In this document: positions 21,901 through 31,295 of the stretch, one piece after another
How positions within the stretch are numbered: the first letter of the stretch is position 1
Layout: every line of letters begins with the position of its first letter
NCBI GenBank assembly: GCA_947652115.1
Contig: OX393562.1
Location: forward strand, 5,662,818-5,726,817
Direction: 5' to 3'
DNA: 64,000 nt
Source: Blastomussa wellsi
Taxonomy: Eukaryota > Cnidaria > Anthozoa > Scleractinia > Plerogyridae
Notes under the pieces: model-generated
What the model saw: the letters and a program-made list of their open reading frames with translations, nothing else
The model's database searches: none
What the model was told of the DNA's origin: nothing
Made by a program: the position numbers and the translations under genes

Positions 21901-24900
21901 GTACGAGCTGCATTTTCCGATTTTGGGGGCTGGGGCGAGTTTTCAAACAGTCATACGGTTTTACGGCCCTTGGAAGGTGGAAGACAGCATCGAAGAAAAT
22001 ATTTTAAGGAATTTTCATCGAAATACGGCAATTTGGACGTTATACATATGTGGTAGCTCATTACAAGTTTAACAGACATCCTCGGTGATTCGAACGCAAC
22101 AACTAACACTGCCACTTCATACGTTATACAAATTTTGAAACATTAAGACTCGTCTTGGCCAGAAAACTTTCTACCGACATTTTCATTAACTTTTACTCTT
22201 TGATCGTCCCCATTTAATAATCTTTTTGCAGAAACTCCAGTTTACGGCCACCATTTTGTTATGCGCAGTGAAAGATACGCATTGCAAAACCATTGAATCA
22301 CCTTAAGCGCCAACTTCACACAACAAATGTGGTAGTCGTTGGCTGGGAACCGCACGGCAGTTCTCCCACGGCATGCGCTGGGAAGTTGGACCAGCACTTG
22401 CCGATCTGTGTGTCAGTAAAATCCAATAAAAAAAGACAAAAGCGAGCAAGTGACACACGAACGCATTGCTATTCCATACTGATGAAGCCTAACAAGGCCA
22501 AAGCAGCTTTCCATGACTGCCACTGACCGGGTGAAATGGCTGTGCGCGTGCGTGAGGTACTGGGCACACCGTGGGTTAGTGTTCGAATGTGTCACTTGCG
22601 CATTCTCTCTTTTTGTTTTTTTATTGAACATTTGAAGTAAGGGGAAAACGGTTGTTTGCTCGACGCGAATATGATAAAAAAGGGCAAAGTCCAGAAGCTA
22701 GAGAAATTAGGCTTGGAAAAAGCCGTGAAAACAGGAAAAGAAAATGTGAAAATGAGTATGAATGTAATGGGAAAATGAATCAGCTGAATGCCGGGAAAAG
22801 AGACTGGAAAGCAAATGCGTATTTGAGAAACAAAAACGAGCAAAAGAATCTGCTGATTGAAGAAAAAAGAGGCTGGTAAACATTCAAGAATATCAGAATG
22901 AAAAGCCTGCAAATGAATCTGCTGAACGCAGGGTAAAGGGGTTGGAAAACCGGCACGAATATCGGAAAGAAAGGCATGCAAATGAATGTCCTGAATTTAG
23001 GAAAAACGGGCTGCTGGCAAAGAAAACCGTATAAACAAAAGGCATGCAATGGATCAATAATTTATGGTGAAATCACTAAATTTCACACTGCTGTGTCCAG
23101 AGGTCCATCTGTTCCTCTTGTGACCAGTTATGGTATAAGCTGCAGTGTTACTGCTGCTGAAAAGCTTAGACTTTCTAAATTACCAGTGTCCTAATTTAGC
23201 AAATGTTTTATTAGGTGAAACAAGTATTGATGATATTGAGTGGGTCTGTAAGTGTTGTCAGCAACATTCAAGGAAAGACAAGATACCGACTCTTTCCAGT
23301 GAAACCAGAATTTTCTTTGTTGGCACCCTGGTTCACTTTTCAAAAGCTCACGCAAGCTCCAAGAGGAAATCAGTTGAAAATAAATCAAGTTAAAGTTAAA
23401 CTTAAGAGACGGTTGAAGTATAAAAGTTTTGCATGTTGTCTTTAAATGTAAGACCACATAAAATTTTGCAAGCAGCAGACTGGCTTGCTGCAAACCTTGC
23501 TCTTTATAAAGAACAGCTCTTGGCAGCTGGAAGGAATCCATCCAGAATTTGCCAATTTTTACTCAGATCTCTACAGTGCAGATATTACCAGCAGGCAAGT
23601 CTTGGATTTTCCCACCTTCTTCTCCCCCCACCCCCCCCCCCCCAAAAAAAAATCAAAAACCAACGTAACCTCGTCCCCATTCTTCAAAAGCCTCTGTCAT
23701 TTTCCCATGTATTTATTGTTAGAAACTTGAAAAACATCTGATTGTAAATAGTCATGATCTTGACACCAATTCACTCTCCGTGATCTAGTCGGATGCTCTA
23801 ACCACTGAGCTACTGGAGACAGTTACTGGAGAATCTATGCATTCTCGTCCCCATAGCCCTTTTCGTTTCTCTTAGCCGGCAGGGCCTTGGCAAGAAAAAC
23901 GAAGGGCTCTGGGGACATAAGATTTTCAAAAAAATTCTTTTTATTGGCTGTCGAGAACAAATAAATCTTAAAGTGCCTATGAAGTAAAAGTTTTTTTGAC
24001 CAATTCGCTTGTTTATGTCTCAATTAACTCAAATTTGCGGGTTTAAGCCATCAAAAGCGCATTCTTTGATGTTTTCTGGAACCTCAAAGTTTGGATTTTG
24101 CAAGCTGAAATGGGTCTGTTTCGCGCTCAGCCAAACGCTCAGATTACACAGGAAGTGACGCAGTTGGTGGTTCCCGAATACGATAGCGCCATGGCGGATA
24201 AGAGAGCGAAGAAGGGAGGGATGAATTATTGTGCCGCCGGGCCCCAATACAGTCAACTGCGCCAAAAGAACTGGCACACCAGAGATTTCGATGTATATAT
24301 TACTCCCCAAAGGAGAAAAGTGTGGGGCAAAACTGGACTCAATAAGCGCGCATTCACAGACAAGATTTCGTGTCAAACAAGTCATGTTTGTCTTCGGCAC
24401 ATTTGCTTCGAGCACAAGCCAGGTTTCCGCTGTGATGGTTCTGAAGAAGCCGTGGAATTGGAAAACGTCTTATTAAGGGTTCAGTTAATTCCATCCAAAA
24501 AATTCGGATGTACCGAAGACATCGCCTATAACTGAACAGTCTGAACGAAAGCGGCGAAGAGTAAGTGAAGTTTACTAATTAACATCCTGTGCTATGTGAA
24601 TTATACTTGCCGGTGTGAAACACGCACACATCTAATTGTTTAGTCGCAAAAGTTGATTTCTTCTCAGAAAACTATAACAAATAGTGGCATGCACAACACG
24701 AAACACAGTCAACAGATTCGCGCGTGGTAAAGATAAAATTAATCAACAATTGAATCATGTGGTGCCAACACGAAAGTAAATGAATAAATTAGGAGGTCAA
24801 AACCTAAACACCGAGCTCTGAGCTCAGAAGACTAAACGCTCGATAAAATTAATGCAATAAACACACCCTCTACGACACAGAATGGCTTTCTCGAAGTAGA

Positions 24901-27900
24901 GTAGCAGTTTCCAGAGAAGCCGGACTAACACAAATATCCGTGATAATAAACCGCATCTTGTACCAGTATCAATTTATTAATAGCCGGGCCCGGCATCACA
25001 AACAGCAAATGCAAGCTATCAACATCTTCACGGAAAGTCTTACCCTGCCCTTTGATAGCGAAGTTCTGAGAACTTAAACATGACTTGCAAATATAAACGA
25101 GCCAAAACAAACCGAGCGTACGAAACATATTGAACATTACAGAGCTGTCAAACTACTAACGGAAAATCGTTCAGACGTCTTACTTCTCTTCATCTGCAAG
25201 GCGGCTACGATGTTATGGCTTCAGTTTGAAGAAAAAAAGCCTCCAAATAATACAGTATACAGTGCCCTTTAGAAGCTAATGTGAAGCAAAATAGGTCGGA
25301 AGACCGAATTAATAAACAGATCGGGCGCGACGGCAAATGAACAAATGTCACGAGCGATCGGCTCGTCCGCATAACGCGCATAAGGCCGGTGGAGATGTCC
25401 CAACTATCTAAATTTCCAGCGAAGAATCGCTTCTTTGGTATTGTTTATCGCTCGAAATGGATGTCGAGGAAGGCATTTCATCGCTACTGTCAGGCATAGT
25501 TGAAGTTCAGGCCATGAAAATACAAGCTATAGTCCTCTGACTAGGAGAAGTTCACTCAAAAGCAACGGGAAACTGTGTGTAAACAACACACTGGAACCAC
25601 TAATACGTATACACTAATACGAATTTCTTTTGTCATTTTGGAATAAGGGTACAATATACTACAAAAATGTGCAAAAAAATTTTTTACTTCATAGGCACTT
25701 TAAACGGAAGTCAAAATGTCCGCCGGCCGCCTTTTTACAACACACAACCTGTAGAAACATCAATGCTATATACATGAAGTCCGGAAGTCCTACAATCTCG
25801 GACTGGAAATCCCTGTGTCTCCAGTGCCATTCGTTTCTCGTGCCAAGGCCCTGTCGGTTAAGAGAAACGAAAAGGGCTATGGGGACGAGAATGGACTCTT
25901 TTGTGAGCAATGGTCAAATGCATTTGACTGAGTAACCGCGCGATGCAGTTCCAGTCAAGACCCTTGCTCACCATAGAGTCTCCAGTAGCTCAGTGGTTAG
26001 AGCATCCGACTAGATCACGGAGGGTTGTGGGTTCAAATCCTATCTGGTACTCGGATTTTTTCTGAGTTTCCGTTGATGTCATTTCAATGTTGATTTATCT
26101 TTTTCATTGCTCTCTTGGAGGTTGATATAATTGGTTGTATTTAGTTCGCCTCCCATACTTTTACCCCGAAAAGAAATAAATCCATTTTGAAGAATACCAC
26201 AAAATTGATCTCCTGCTTTCGCCATTTGAGACAGTTAAATATTGCCTAAGTATACGCCCACGCATGAACGCATTGCGGACCGTTTATTTAAACAGAGACT
26301 GCCTTTGTAATGTAAAAATGTGTGGCAAATGTCCTGCTATTTACATAGCAAAGAGATTCAAGAGCTGACGTTTCGAGCGTTAGCCCTTCGTCGGAGCGAA
26401 TCAAGGACGAAGGGCTAACGCTCGAAACGTCAGCTCTTGAATCTCCTTACGGTGGCCAATTGACATTATCAACCCAGTTGATAAAACCAAATTATATTGT
26501 TATACTTCCCACCGACGCAGCACCAAAGTTTCTTTAGAAACTTACCCCCTCTATTTACATAGCAGTTACACTATCCAATCAGAGTAAAGTTTGTACGTGG
26601 CTCTGTAAACAAGTTCCTGCAGACAACCACACTCGTGAAAACAATGTAGCCTGCCGGTACGTAATTGGTGGAAATGCTTTGTTTGAGCAGCAGAGCATGC
26701 CAGCTATAGGCGCACGTGACGGGTGGCAAGAAGCCAAGCTAGGCAGAAGTTATCGCAATTTTCAGAAAGTCCTTCTCTTATTATAAATTCAGTATTTGTC
26801 AAGGCTGCAGAACAAGAAGATCCCCAAGAAGCATGAGCTAAATCCCTTGGACTCTACATCGATCAAACTTTAAATTGGAAGTGCCGTATTGAAAATGTTT
26901 GTAAAAAGATTGCTTTGGCCATTGGTGCATCTCGAGGTGCAATTAAACGAATACGACATTATATGCAATTTAATAGTTTGTTCAGGGTTTATAATAGTCT
27001 TGTTCAACCTCACTTTGATTATTGTAATGCCGTGGGTGCGGGGAAACTGTGGCAAGGGCCTTTCTGAGAAGCATCAAATCGCGCAGCCCACATTTTGATG
27101 TCTGCGAGTTACGGCGGTGACCCAGGCATTAGCGTGGCGTAAACTTTGTCATCAAGGATTAGAAAAGAAATCTATTATGGTGTATAAGACCTTACATGGG
27201 ATGACACCAAAATATTTACGTTCAAGATTTGTTTATCGCGACAACGCGAGTGCTTATCGTTTGAGGAATACCAAAAACAAACTAGTTCTTCCACAACCTC
27301 GCAATGATTATCTAGAACTTTTTAGTACAGTGGAGTTCATTTGTGGAACAACTTACCCACAGAATTGCAACATGTACAAGCGACTTCCTTAAGGGAGTTT
27401 AAGACTAAACTAAGTCGCCACAGCTTTAAGTAAATTTTTAATTTATAATTCTTAAGTAAAAATTTTAATTAAGTGTAATTTTCATGAAAAGCAGTTTTTA
27501 TTCTTTTTGTATTTTGTACTTTTTATTATTGTAGTTGGGAAGATAGGTAGTTAGTTCATTACGATAAATAAGCTGATGGAAATACCGTGTACATCCCCTG
27601 GTGCCCAGAAAACATCAACCAATAAACTATGGTCAGTTTGATTAAAATGCTTGCTATCTAACTCTCAAGTGGCAAATCAAAGACCAACCTGTTCTGTATC
27701 CAGCCGCGGATAGAATCTCGGCTAATGCGGTTTCATTTTGAGGCAGACCACCAGGTGTGGAAGTGTACGACAGCACTCTGTAGGGCGAGGCGAGTCCTGA
27801 TCGGATGGGATACCTGCCTGTTAGGAGAGCAGCCCTATTTGGTGTACAGATCGCATCCGGTGCGACATCATGTCTCAAGCGAGCTCCTTCTTCAGCCAGC

Positions 27901-28055
27901 CGATCAATATTCGGTGTTTTTATCGTGTCGTTGCCGAAGCAGCCCACATCTCCGATTCCAAGGTCATCCACAAGAAATACAACGATGTTTGGCTTTGCAG
28001 ATGTTACGCTGATCAGGGAAATCGCTAAAAAAAAGGTAAACCAAGTGCACCACAT
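18985..28055 (-). CDS. Steryl-sulfatase-like arylsulfatase, copy 2 (apparently intact)
   Basis: Three exons: exon 1 28055-27689, exon 2 21030-20341, exon 3 19628-18985. Splice sites are ACAG|GTTGGT, TATAG|GTATC, GGAG|GTAGTG and TGCAG|GCAAG; the phases agree and give 566 aa, close to human steryl sulfatase (583 aa). The start at 28055 gives a signal peptide MWCTWFTFFLAISLISVTSA; an upstream in-frame ATG at 28076 is possible. Active-site features seen: VDDLG (Asp30, Asp31), CTPNR (Cys70, formylglycine), GKWHLG (Lys and His), KVHTPLF and TSDNGPH. Two hydrophobic segments sit in exon 2 in the place of the steryl-sulfatase membrane hairpin. The GYRT at the end of exon 1 is present here but lost in copy 1. 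Intron 1 is 6.7 kb and full of transposons. The predicted product is a membrane-bound lumenal sulfatase; the substrate is not known. Confidence 0.87.
19870..20065 (-). mobile_element. SINE body, inverted, in sulfatase intron 2
   Basis: Read on the minus strand, CTTTACTCTCGCAGTGCCTC, CACCCAGGTATATACATG, GGGTAACCCTATGG and GCATCCCATCC follow in the same order as in the tRNA-headed SINE at 59528-59800. A 17-base C run interrupts it near 19944. Confidence 0.6.
21181..22620. mobile_element. TIR element with about 140-bp ends, nested, in sulfatase intron 1
   Basis: The left end (21181-21330) starts GAAAACAAAAAGAGAG, with GTGACACATTCGAACAC shortly after. The right end (22478-22620) is its inverted counterpart, including CCTCACGCAYGCGCACAGCC and GGCCTTGTTAGG words in both. 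Between the arms lies a second element (21400-22302). No transposase is visible, so it is non-autonomous. Confidence 0.6.
21400..22302. mobile_element. TTAA-flanked nested element (903 bp)
   Basis: It is flanked by TTAA on both sides (21396-21399 and 22303-22306) and has short inverted ends GGTGATTC/GAATCACC. TTAA duplication is typical of piggyBac-type elements. The inverted repeat is only 8 bp, so support is moderate. Confidence 0.45.
22640..23620 (+). pseudogene. Helitron replication-protein N-terminal region, decayed
   Basis: Several frames hold successive pieces of the N-terminal part of animal Helitron (RepHel) proteins. First comes an array of about 23-codon repeats such as ANESAERRVKGLENRHEYRK (22915-22975). 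Then EWVCKCCQQHSRKDKIPTLS (about 23238-23300), the small Cys-pair motif. Then LKRRLKYKSFACC and NVRPHKILQAADWLAANLAL (about 23400-23505), the start of the Helitron-like domain. At least three frame changes separate these. The two-His Rep motif and the helicase are absent. Minus-strand Cys/Phe-rich ORFs here are shadows of the repeat array. Confidence 0.65.
23768..23815 (-). repeat. tRNA-like SINE head, inverted
   Basis: The minus strand has TCCAGTAGCTCAGTGGTTAG (A-box-like) and GCATCCGACTAGATCACGGA, matching 25980-26016 on the plus strand almost exactly. The B box side is cut. Confidence 0.5.
23972..25699 (+). mobile_element. TTAA-flanked transposon (1728 bp) with THAP-like ORF
   Basis: Terminal inverted repeats AGTGCCTATGAAGTAAAA and the complement are bounded by TTAA on each side (23968-23971 and 25700-25703). 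The flanks join to match the R3 copy at 16.9 kb, which has GTAA at the insertion point, so the insertion is directly demonstrated. TTAA target use is piggyBac-like, but the tips lack the usual CCC start. The only coding sign inside is a THAP-like ORF near the left end. Confidence 0.8.
24098..24535 (+). CDS. THAP-domain-like ORF inside the TTAA element
   Basis: An ORF of 145 aa. From Met32 (MADKRAKKGG) it shows NYCAAG, then a shifted stretch, then YITPQRRKVWGKTG and KISCQTSHVCLRHICFEH. CxxH at the end fits the C2-C-H zinc pattern of THAP DNA-binding domains. An overlapping frame (24231-24476) contains PNTVNCAKRTGTPEISMYI, which looks like the missing N-terminal part, so the domain has probably been split by indels. 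THAP domains occur in P-element-type transposases and host transcription factors. No transposase domain follows. It may be a broken first exon. Confidence 0.45.
   Translation: MQAEMGLFRAQPNAQITQEVTQLVVPEYDSAMADKRAKKGGMNYCAAGPQYSQLRQKNWHTRDFDVYITPQRRKVWGKTGLNKRAFTDKISCQTSHVCLRHICFEHKPGFRCDGSEEAVELENVLLRVQLIPSKKFGCTEDIAYN
25975..26055 (+). repeat. tRNA-like SINE head
   Basis: GTAGCTCAGTGGTTAGAGCA is an A box and GGGTTCAAATCC a B box at tRNA-like spacing. The acceptor stem and T stem do not pair properly and the anticodon stem has a mismatch, so this is a SINE head rather than a working tRNA gene. Confidence 0.55.
26345..26562. mobile_element. Penelope terminal fragment forming a 40-bp perfect palindrome
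   Basis: The hammerhead-like terminal sequence is present first on the minus strand (26355-26402) and then, truncated, on the plus strand. 26353-26392 and 26406-26445 are perfect 40-base inverted repeats with a 13-base spacer. The plus-strand side runs on into the Penelope end (ACTTCCCACCGACGCAGCAC...) to about 26562. Confidence 0.8.
26815..27620 (+). pseudogene. Non-LTR retrotransposon (Jockey/CR1-like) RT C-terminal remnant
   Basis: Translations in three frames give consecutive pieces of a LINE ORF2 end: LGLYIDQTLNWKC (about 26845-26885), YNSLVQPHFDYCNAVG (about 26990-27040), then LEKKSIMVYKTLHGMTPKYL (27150-27210) and RNTKNKLVLPQPRNDYLE. Frameshifts and stops separate them. An AT-rich 3' UTR follows to about 27620. 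It sits in sulfatase intron 1, antisense to the gene. Confidence 0.75.
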
Positions 28056-28099
28056 CGTGCCTGGTGAAATGAACATCTCCGCTCAGCAGAGAACCAGTG

Positions 28100-28135
28100 A
28101 TTAGGCGTTCTTTATAGAACGCCTGATCAATTATT
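28100..28135. repeat. Hairpin AGGCGTTCTTTATAGAACGCCT, copy 2
   Basis: A tight inverted repeat, TGATTAGGCGTTCT and AGAACGCCTGATCA, about 45 bp upstream of the sulfatase copy 2 start codon. The stem sequence recurs at 17050-17100. It may be a remnant of a small MITE lying in the promoter/5' UTR. Confidence 0.55.
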
Positions 28136-28620
28136 TGACAAGTCGTCTTCTGCCCTCTTAAGTATCTGTCATTTTGGTGTCTGTGGTTTCATTAGCCTAC
28201 GTGTAGCCCCACCCCACACGTAGGCTACGGTTCCATTCACGCGTGAAACTTCAGTTATTTGCATAAATAAAATAAATATTAAGTCGGCTTGTGTTAGGTC
28301 AATTTGGAAGCTTAACCTCTCTTCGGAAAGGGTTATCACTGTAGAAAATGTCCAAATAGTTTATCTATACGTTCTTTCCAACACGAATTAGTAAAAATCT
28401 ACTAGTATACTAATACAAATGCGCAATCTGATTGGCTGAGCTACTGCACACTATCAGCCATTAGAGTGCAGTGGTTGAAGGTCGTCTTCAAAATGGCGAC
28501 GTCTTCGCGCTTTAGCGAAGTTTCGAAGGGAGACTTAGAACTTTTTCACCGACACACGATTTGTTTATTCGGCCGAATAAACTATCACCTCATAGAAATC
28601 GAGAGCGAATAATCTAAGCC

Positions 28621-28733
28621 TGCGTTCCTTTGGGGTGATCCGGATCAGGATCAGTGATCCGGATCATGGTGCATCAAAAGCGCCGGCGAATCCGGATCAC
28701 TGATCCTGATTCGGATCACCCCAAAAGAACGCA
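28621..28733. mobile_element. 113-bp palindromic MITE
   Basis: Arms 28621-28664 and 28690-28733 are 44-base inverted repeats with two mismatches, starting TGCGTTCCTTTGGGGTGATC and rich in GATCCGGATC. The loop is about 25 bases. It lies in the spacer between the sulfatase and SAP-SWIM genes. Confidence 0.75.
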
Positions 28734-29471
28734 CCCTTTTTAATTGTTAACAAGATGTATATCTGCGTGAACTTGGGCTTCTTTTCTGGCATATCAAGCT
28801 GTGATCGTCAGAATTTTGACATGGTGAAATCTCCGTTGTCTTTTGTTGATTGTTTTATAGGCTCGATTTCCGCCGCTCTCTCGAGTCCGGTCTTCGTTCC
28901 TCCCCGAGAAGAGACGGCTGGACGCGTGAGCGGCCATCCATGTCTGTGACGTATTTGAAAAACAAATAATTAATGCATTCTCAGATGTCACCGGATGTGA
29001 ATTAGGACTCGGAAAGCAAGCCTAAATGTACACACGCGCCAATACCAGCAACTTGTTCTTGCTCTTATTTCGATGTTGCCATCGAAAAGTCAAAGCGCTT
29101 TGAAAAGCTCCGAGAAGATACAAAAACTATTCATAGCCAGTCGAAGGAAAAGTTTGAAACGAATAATAGAAAAGCGTGGCGTGCCTTCTCGCCCAGTGTT
29201 GTCGCGTCAACAAAATCTCTTCGCCACGCAGCAGATCAAGGAAGAGTGAAGGCCGCAAAAAGCCTTTCTTCGGTTATCGATTCAAACAACGTGATAGCTA
29301 AATTGTTCTTTTAATATTTCAAGCAATTGTTACTAGGTACGAGTCGGGGAGGAAAAGTGTGGAATTGCCTCACTTGTGTAGCGAAGGCACTATCATTGTG
29401 ACGCGAAGCCGCGATCGTTTCGCGCGAAATAAAAACCTCTGCTCGCAGCGGTTACGAACCTCACTTCCGTG
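28734..29471. other. Spacer between divergent genes
   Basis: It separates the minus-strand sulfatase from the plus-strand SAP-SWIM gene. A plus-strand frame without ATG is open from about 29049 to 29310 (Lys/Ser-rich), but no splice signals or similarity support it. Confidence 0.3.
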
Positions 29472-29624
29472 CTATTTCGAAATAAGATAGCATGCAACCG
29501 GTTTTGTGAGGGTCTCTTTCCTTTCGTAATTTGACGTAGCGATGCGTAATAAAATCTGTCGAGCTAATTGACGAGGATCGATATCTTGTGTTTGAGAGAT
29601 CACGTACTCCGTTAACTCGTCCAT
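29472..29624 (-). CDS. Small ORF, unknown (50 aa)
   Basis: Starting at the ATG at 29624-29622 the product is MDELTEYVISQTQDIDPRQL followed by about 30 residues ending in YLISK and a TAG. The composition looks protein-like and helical, and an in-frame upstream extension exists (MFTSSSLRLFTYK). No family is recognised. It could be a short gene or the first exon of a divergent transcript sharing a promoter region with the SAP-SWIM gene. Confidence 0.25.
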   Translation of the reverse strand: MDELTEYVISQTQDIDPRQLARQILLRIATSNYERKETLTKPVACYLISK

Positions 29625-30077
29625 TTTGTACGTGAAAAGTCGAAGAGAAGAAGAAGTGAACAATTTTGAAAGTCCCTTCGAGAGTCCGAGTGATTTTCGA
29701 AAAAATCTGCGGAATTGCGAAAGGATACTCCGATTGCAAATATGGCGGCGATCGCACCAAAGCGAGGCTTTTCGGTAGTAACCGTTGCTAAGGCGGCTTC
29801 GCTTTCTGTTTTCTTTTGCAAAGGCGAGTCGATTTGTAAACGTTTTAGAACTTTTTACAGCTTCTACACGGAAAGAAAATCACATTCTGAAAGAGATATT
29901 CGTAGAAATATTGCCAAATTACGTCTGCGAGGAGTTGTAAAGGTCAGTACTATTATAAAAGTAGCGTTTGCATTTGTATTGTTATGCATATTTGAGCTCG
30001 CGGCGACAACACAATGGCGACGTTTATTGAAATGCCTCATTGACTTTTACTGTGTGTTTTTTGTTTCCTAACTAAGC

Positions 30078-31295
30078 ATGGAGAGACCAGTGGAGAACTG
30101 GCATGTAAACGAACTTAAACAGCTTCTTCGCAGTAGAAATGTGAGTCTCAAAGGATTAAAAGTGAAGGCACAGCTAGTCGCAAAGTAAGCATTATTGAGA
30201 CTGATGGTAATCAATAAATTTTCAAGTCATTTATTTTACGTTTGTTTCATTGTCTCTGTCCGTCTGACTACTAGTTTAATTAAGCGTCCTTTATTCACTT
30301 CCATTCTTAGAGTAAAAGCAGTCTTAAAAAATTCCCCAGCAGTGGCAACAGGCGATCGGGAAAACGATAATGGCGATCAAGCGCAAGCTGTAAGTGTTTC
30401 GCCTGTTCAAACCAGCAAGAGTGATTCGGATCTTGTTAGAGATAATGAAGAAAAATTTCGGTTCTGTCCCCAAGAGAATGATATGGACAAAATGCTGGAC
30501 GGCCTTCCCCCCTTCACTTTCAATTCTATTGTCAAGTATATTAGAAACTCTGGAAAGAACATTCAGCATTCCCCTGACTACATGGTCATGAAACCGTTTG
30601 AGCGTGGCGTCAATTTTTTTATTGAAGGGTATCTCCATAATGTTTTAGTCAATCACCACAAAGAAAGCAAAACCTTTTACTTCAGGGCCCGCTGCTATAG
30701 AAGCCTTCGAAAAAGTGAATCCCCACATAAAATCAGATTAGCAATTTCTACTGAACAACCTTTTGATGTCCTGGCATCATCTTGCACCTGTGTGGCTGGA
30801 TCTCTTGGTTTTTGTAATCATGCGGCAGGCCTAATGTATCTTGTTTCGCACTATTACTTGACTAAAACTAAATCAGTCCCAGATGATTTGGTGTGCACCT
30901 CCCTTCCCCAGCAGTGGCACAAGCCTAGAGGGAAGAGCATCTCATCAGAACCATTGATGGATATGGTCTTTAAAAAACCCAAACTAGGCACAACAGCTGG
31001 GGGAAGCACTTCTGTACAGTCCTCACCTGGTATTGCCTGCTCATTGTATCCTGCAGTTAAGGCAGCTCCAAGTGACATAGAGATTGAAAGTTTCAAAGCC
31101 CATTTGCAAAACATCAACAAGAACTTTGGGCTTAGTTTGTACATGAATACTGGGGGTAAAAGTGTACCCACTAGAGTTGGCCCTGCACCCTTGGGAGGAT
31201 ATCTTAGCTATCAAATGGCACCCACTGAAGGAAATTTCAAAGTTACATGCAATGTTGATTTGTCCAAGCAATGTGACAGGAACACTGGTGTTTAA
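30078..31295 (+). CDS. SAP and SWIM zinc-finger protein
   Basis: Two exons: 30078-30184 and 30311-31295, joined at AAA|GTAAGC and TTCTTAG|AGTAAA with the frame kept, giving 363 aa. Exon 1 encodes a SAP-type helix pair (VNELKQLLRSRNVSLKGLKV, residues 10-29). A low-complexity linker follows. Residues 194-206, CTCVAGSLGFCNH, form a SWIM zinc finger (C-x-C...C-x-H). Related invertebrate proteins often continue into a YqaJ-type exonuclease domain; here a stop ends the protein after RNTGV and no such domain follows downstream in the first few hundred bases. SAP and SWIM are both nucleic-acid-binding modules, so a nuclear DNA-related role is inferred. Many such genes in invertebrates are themselves repeat-like. 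Confidence 0.72.

Larger units (their letters stand above)
23838..25895. mobile_element. Repeat R3 with inverted ends, interrupted by the TTAA element
   Basis: The left end reads CATTCTCGTCCCCATAGCCC and contains a long hairpin around TTAGCCGGCAGGGCC. The right end (about 25820-25895) is the inverted counterpart ending GGGGACGAGAATG. Removing 23972-25699 plus one TTAA restores continuity with the partial copy at 16795-17036. Confidence 0.6.

Noticed and set aside
22592..23049. Minus-strand Phe/Cys-rich ORFs resembling membrane proteins
   Set aside because: They are antisense shadows of the Helitron repeat array.
24925..25137. Minus-strand ORF inside the TTAA element, with a signal-peptide-like start
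   Set aside because: Seventy residues without a recognised motif; position inside a nonautonomous element makes it unlikely to be a gene.
25975..26055. A possible functional tRNA gene
   Set aside because: A and B boxes are present but the acceptor and T stems do not pair and the anticodon stem is mismatched; the same sequence occurs inverted at 23768-23815, so it is a SINE head.
29715..30071. 118-aa ORF just before the SAP-SWIM gene
   Set aside because: No similarity, no consensus splice link to the next exon in frame, and it overlaps the probable promoter/5' UTR.
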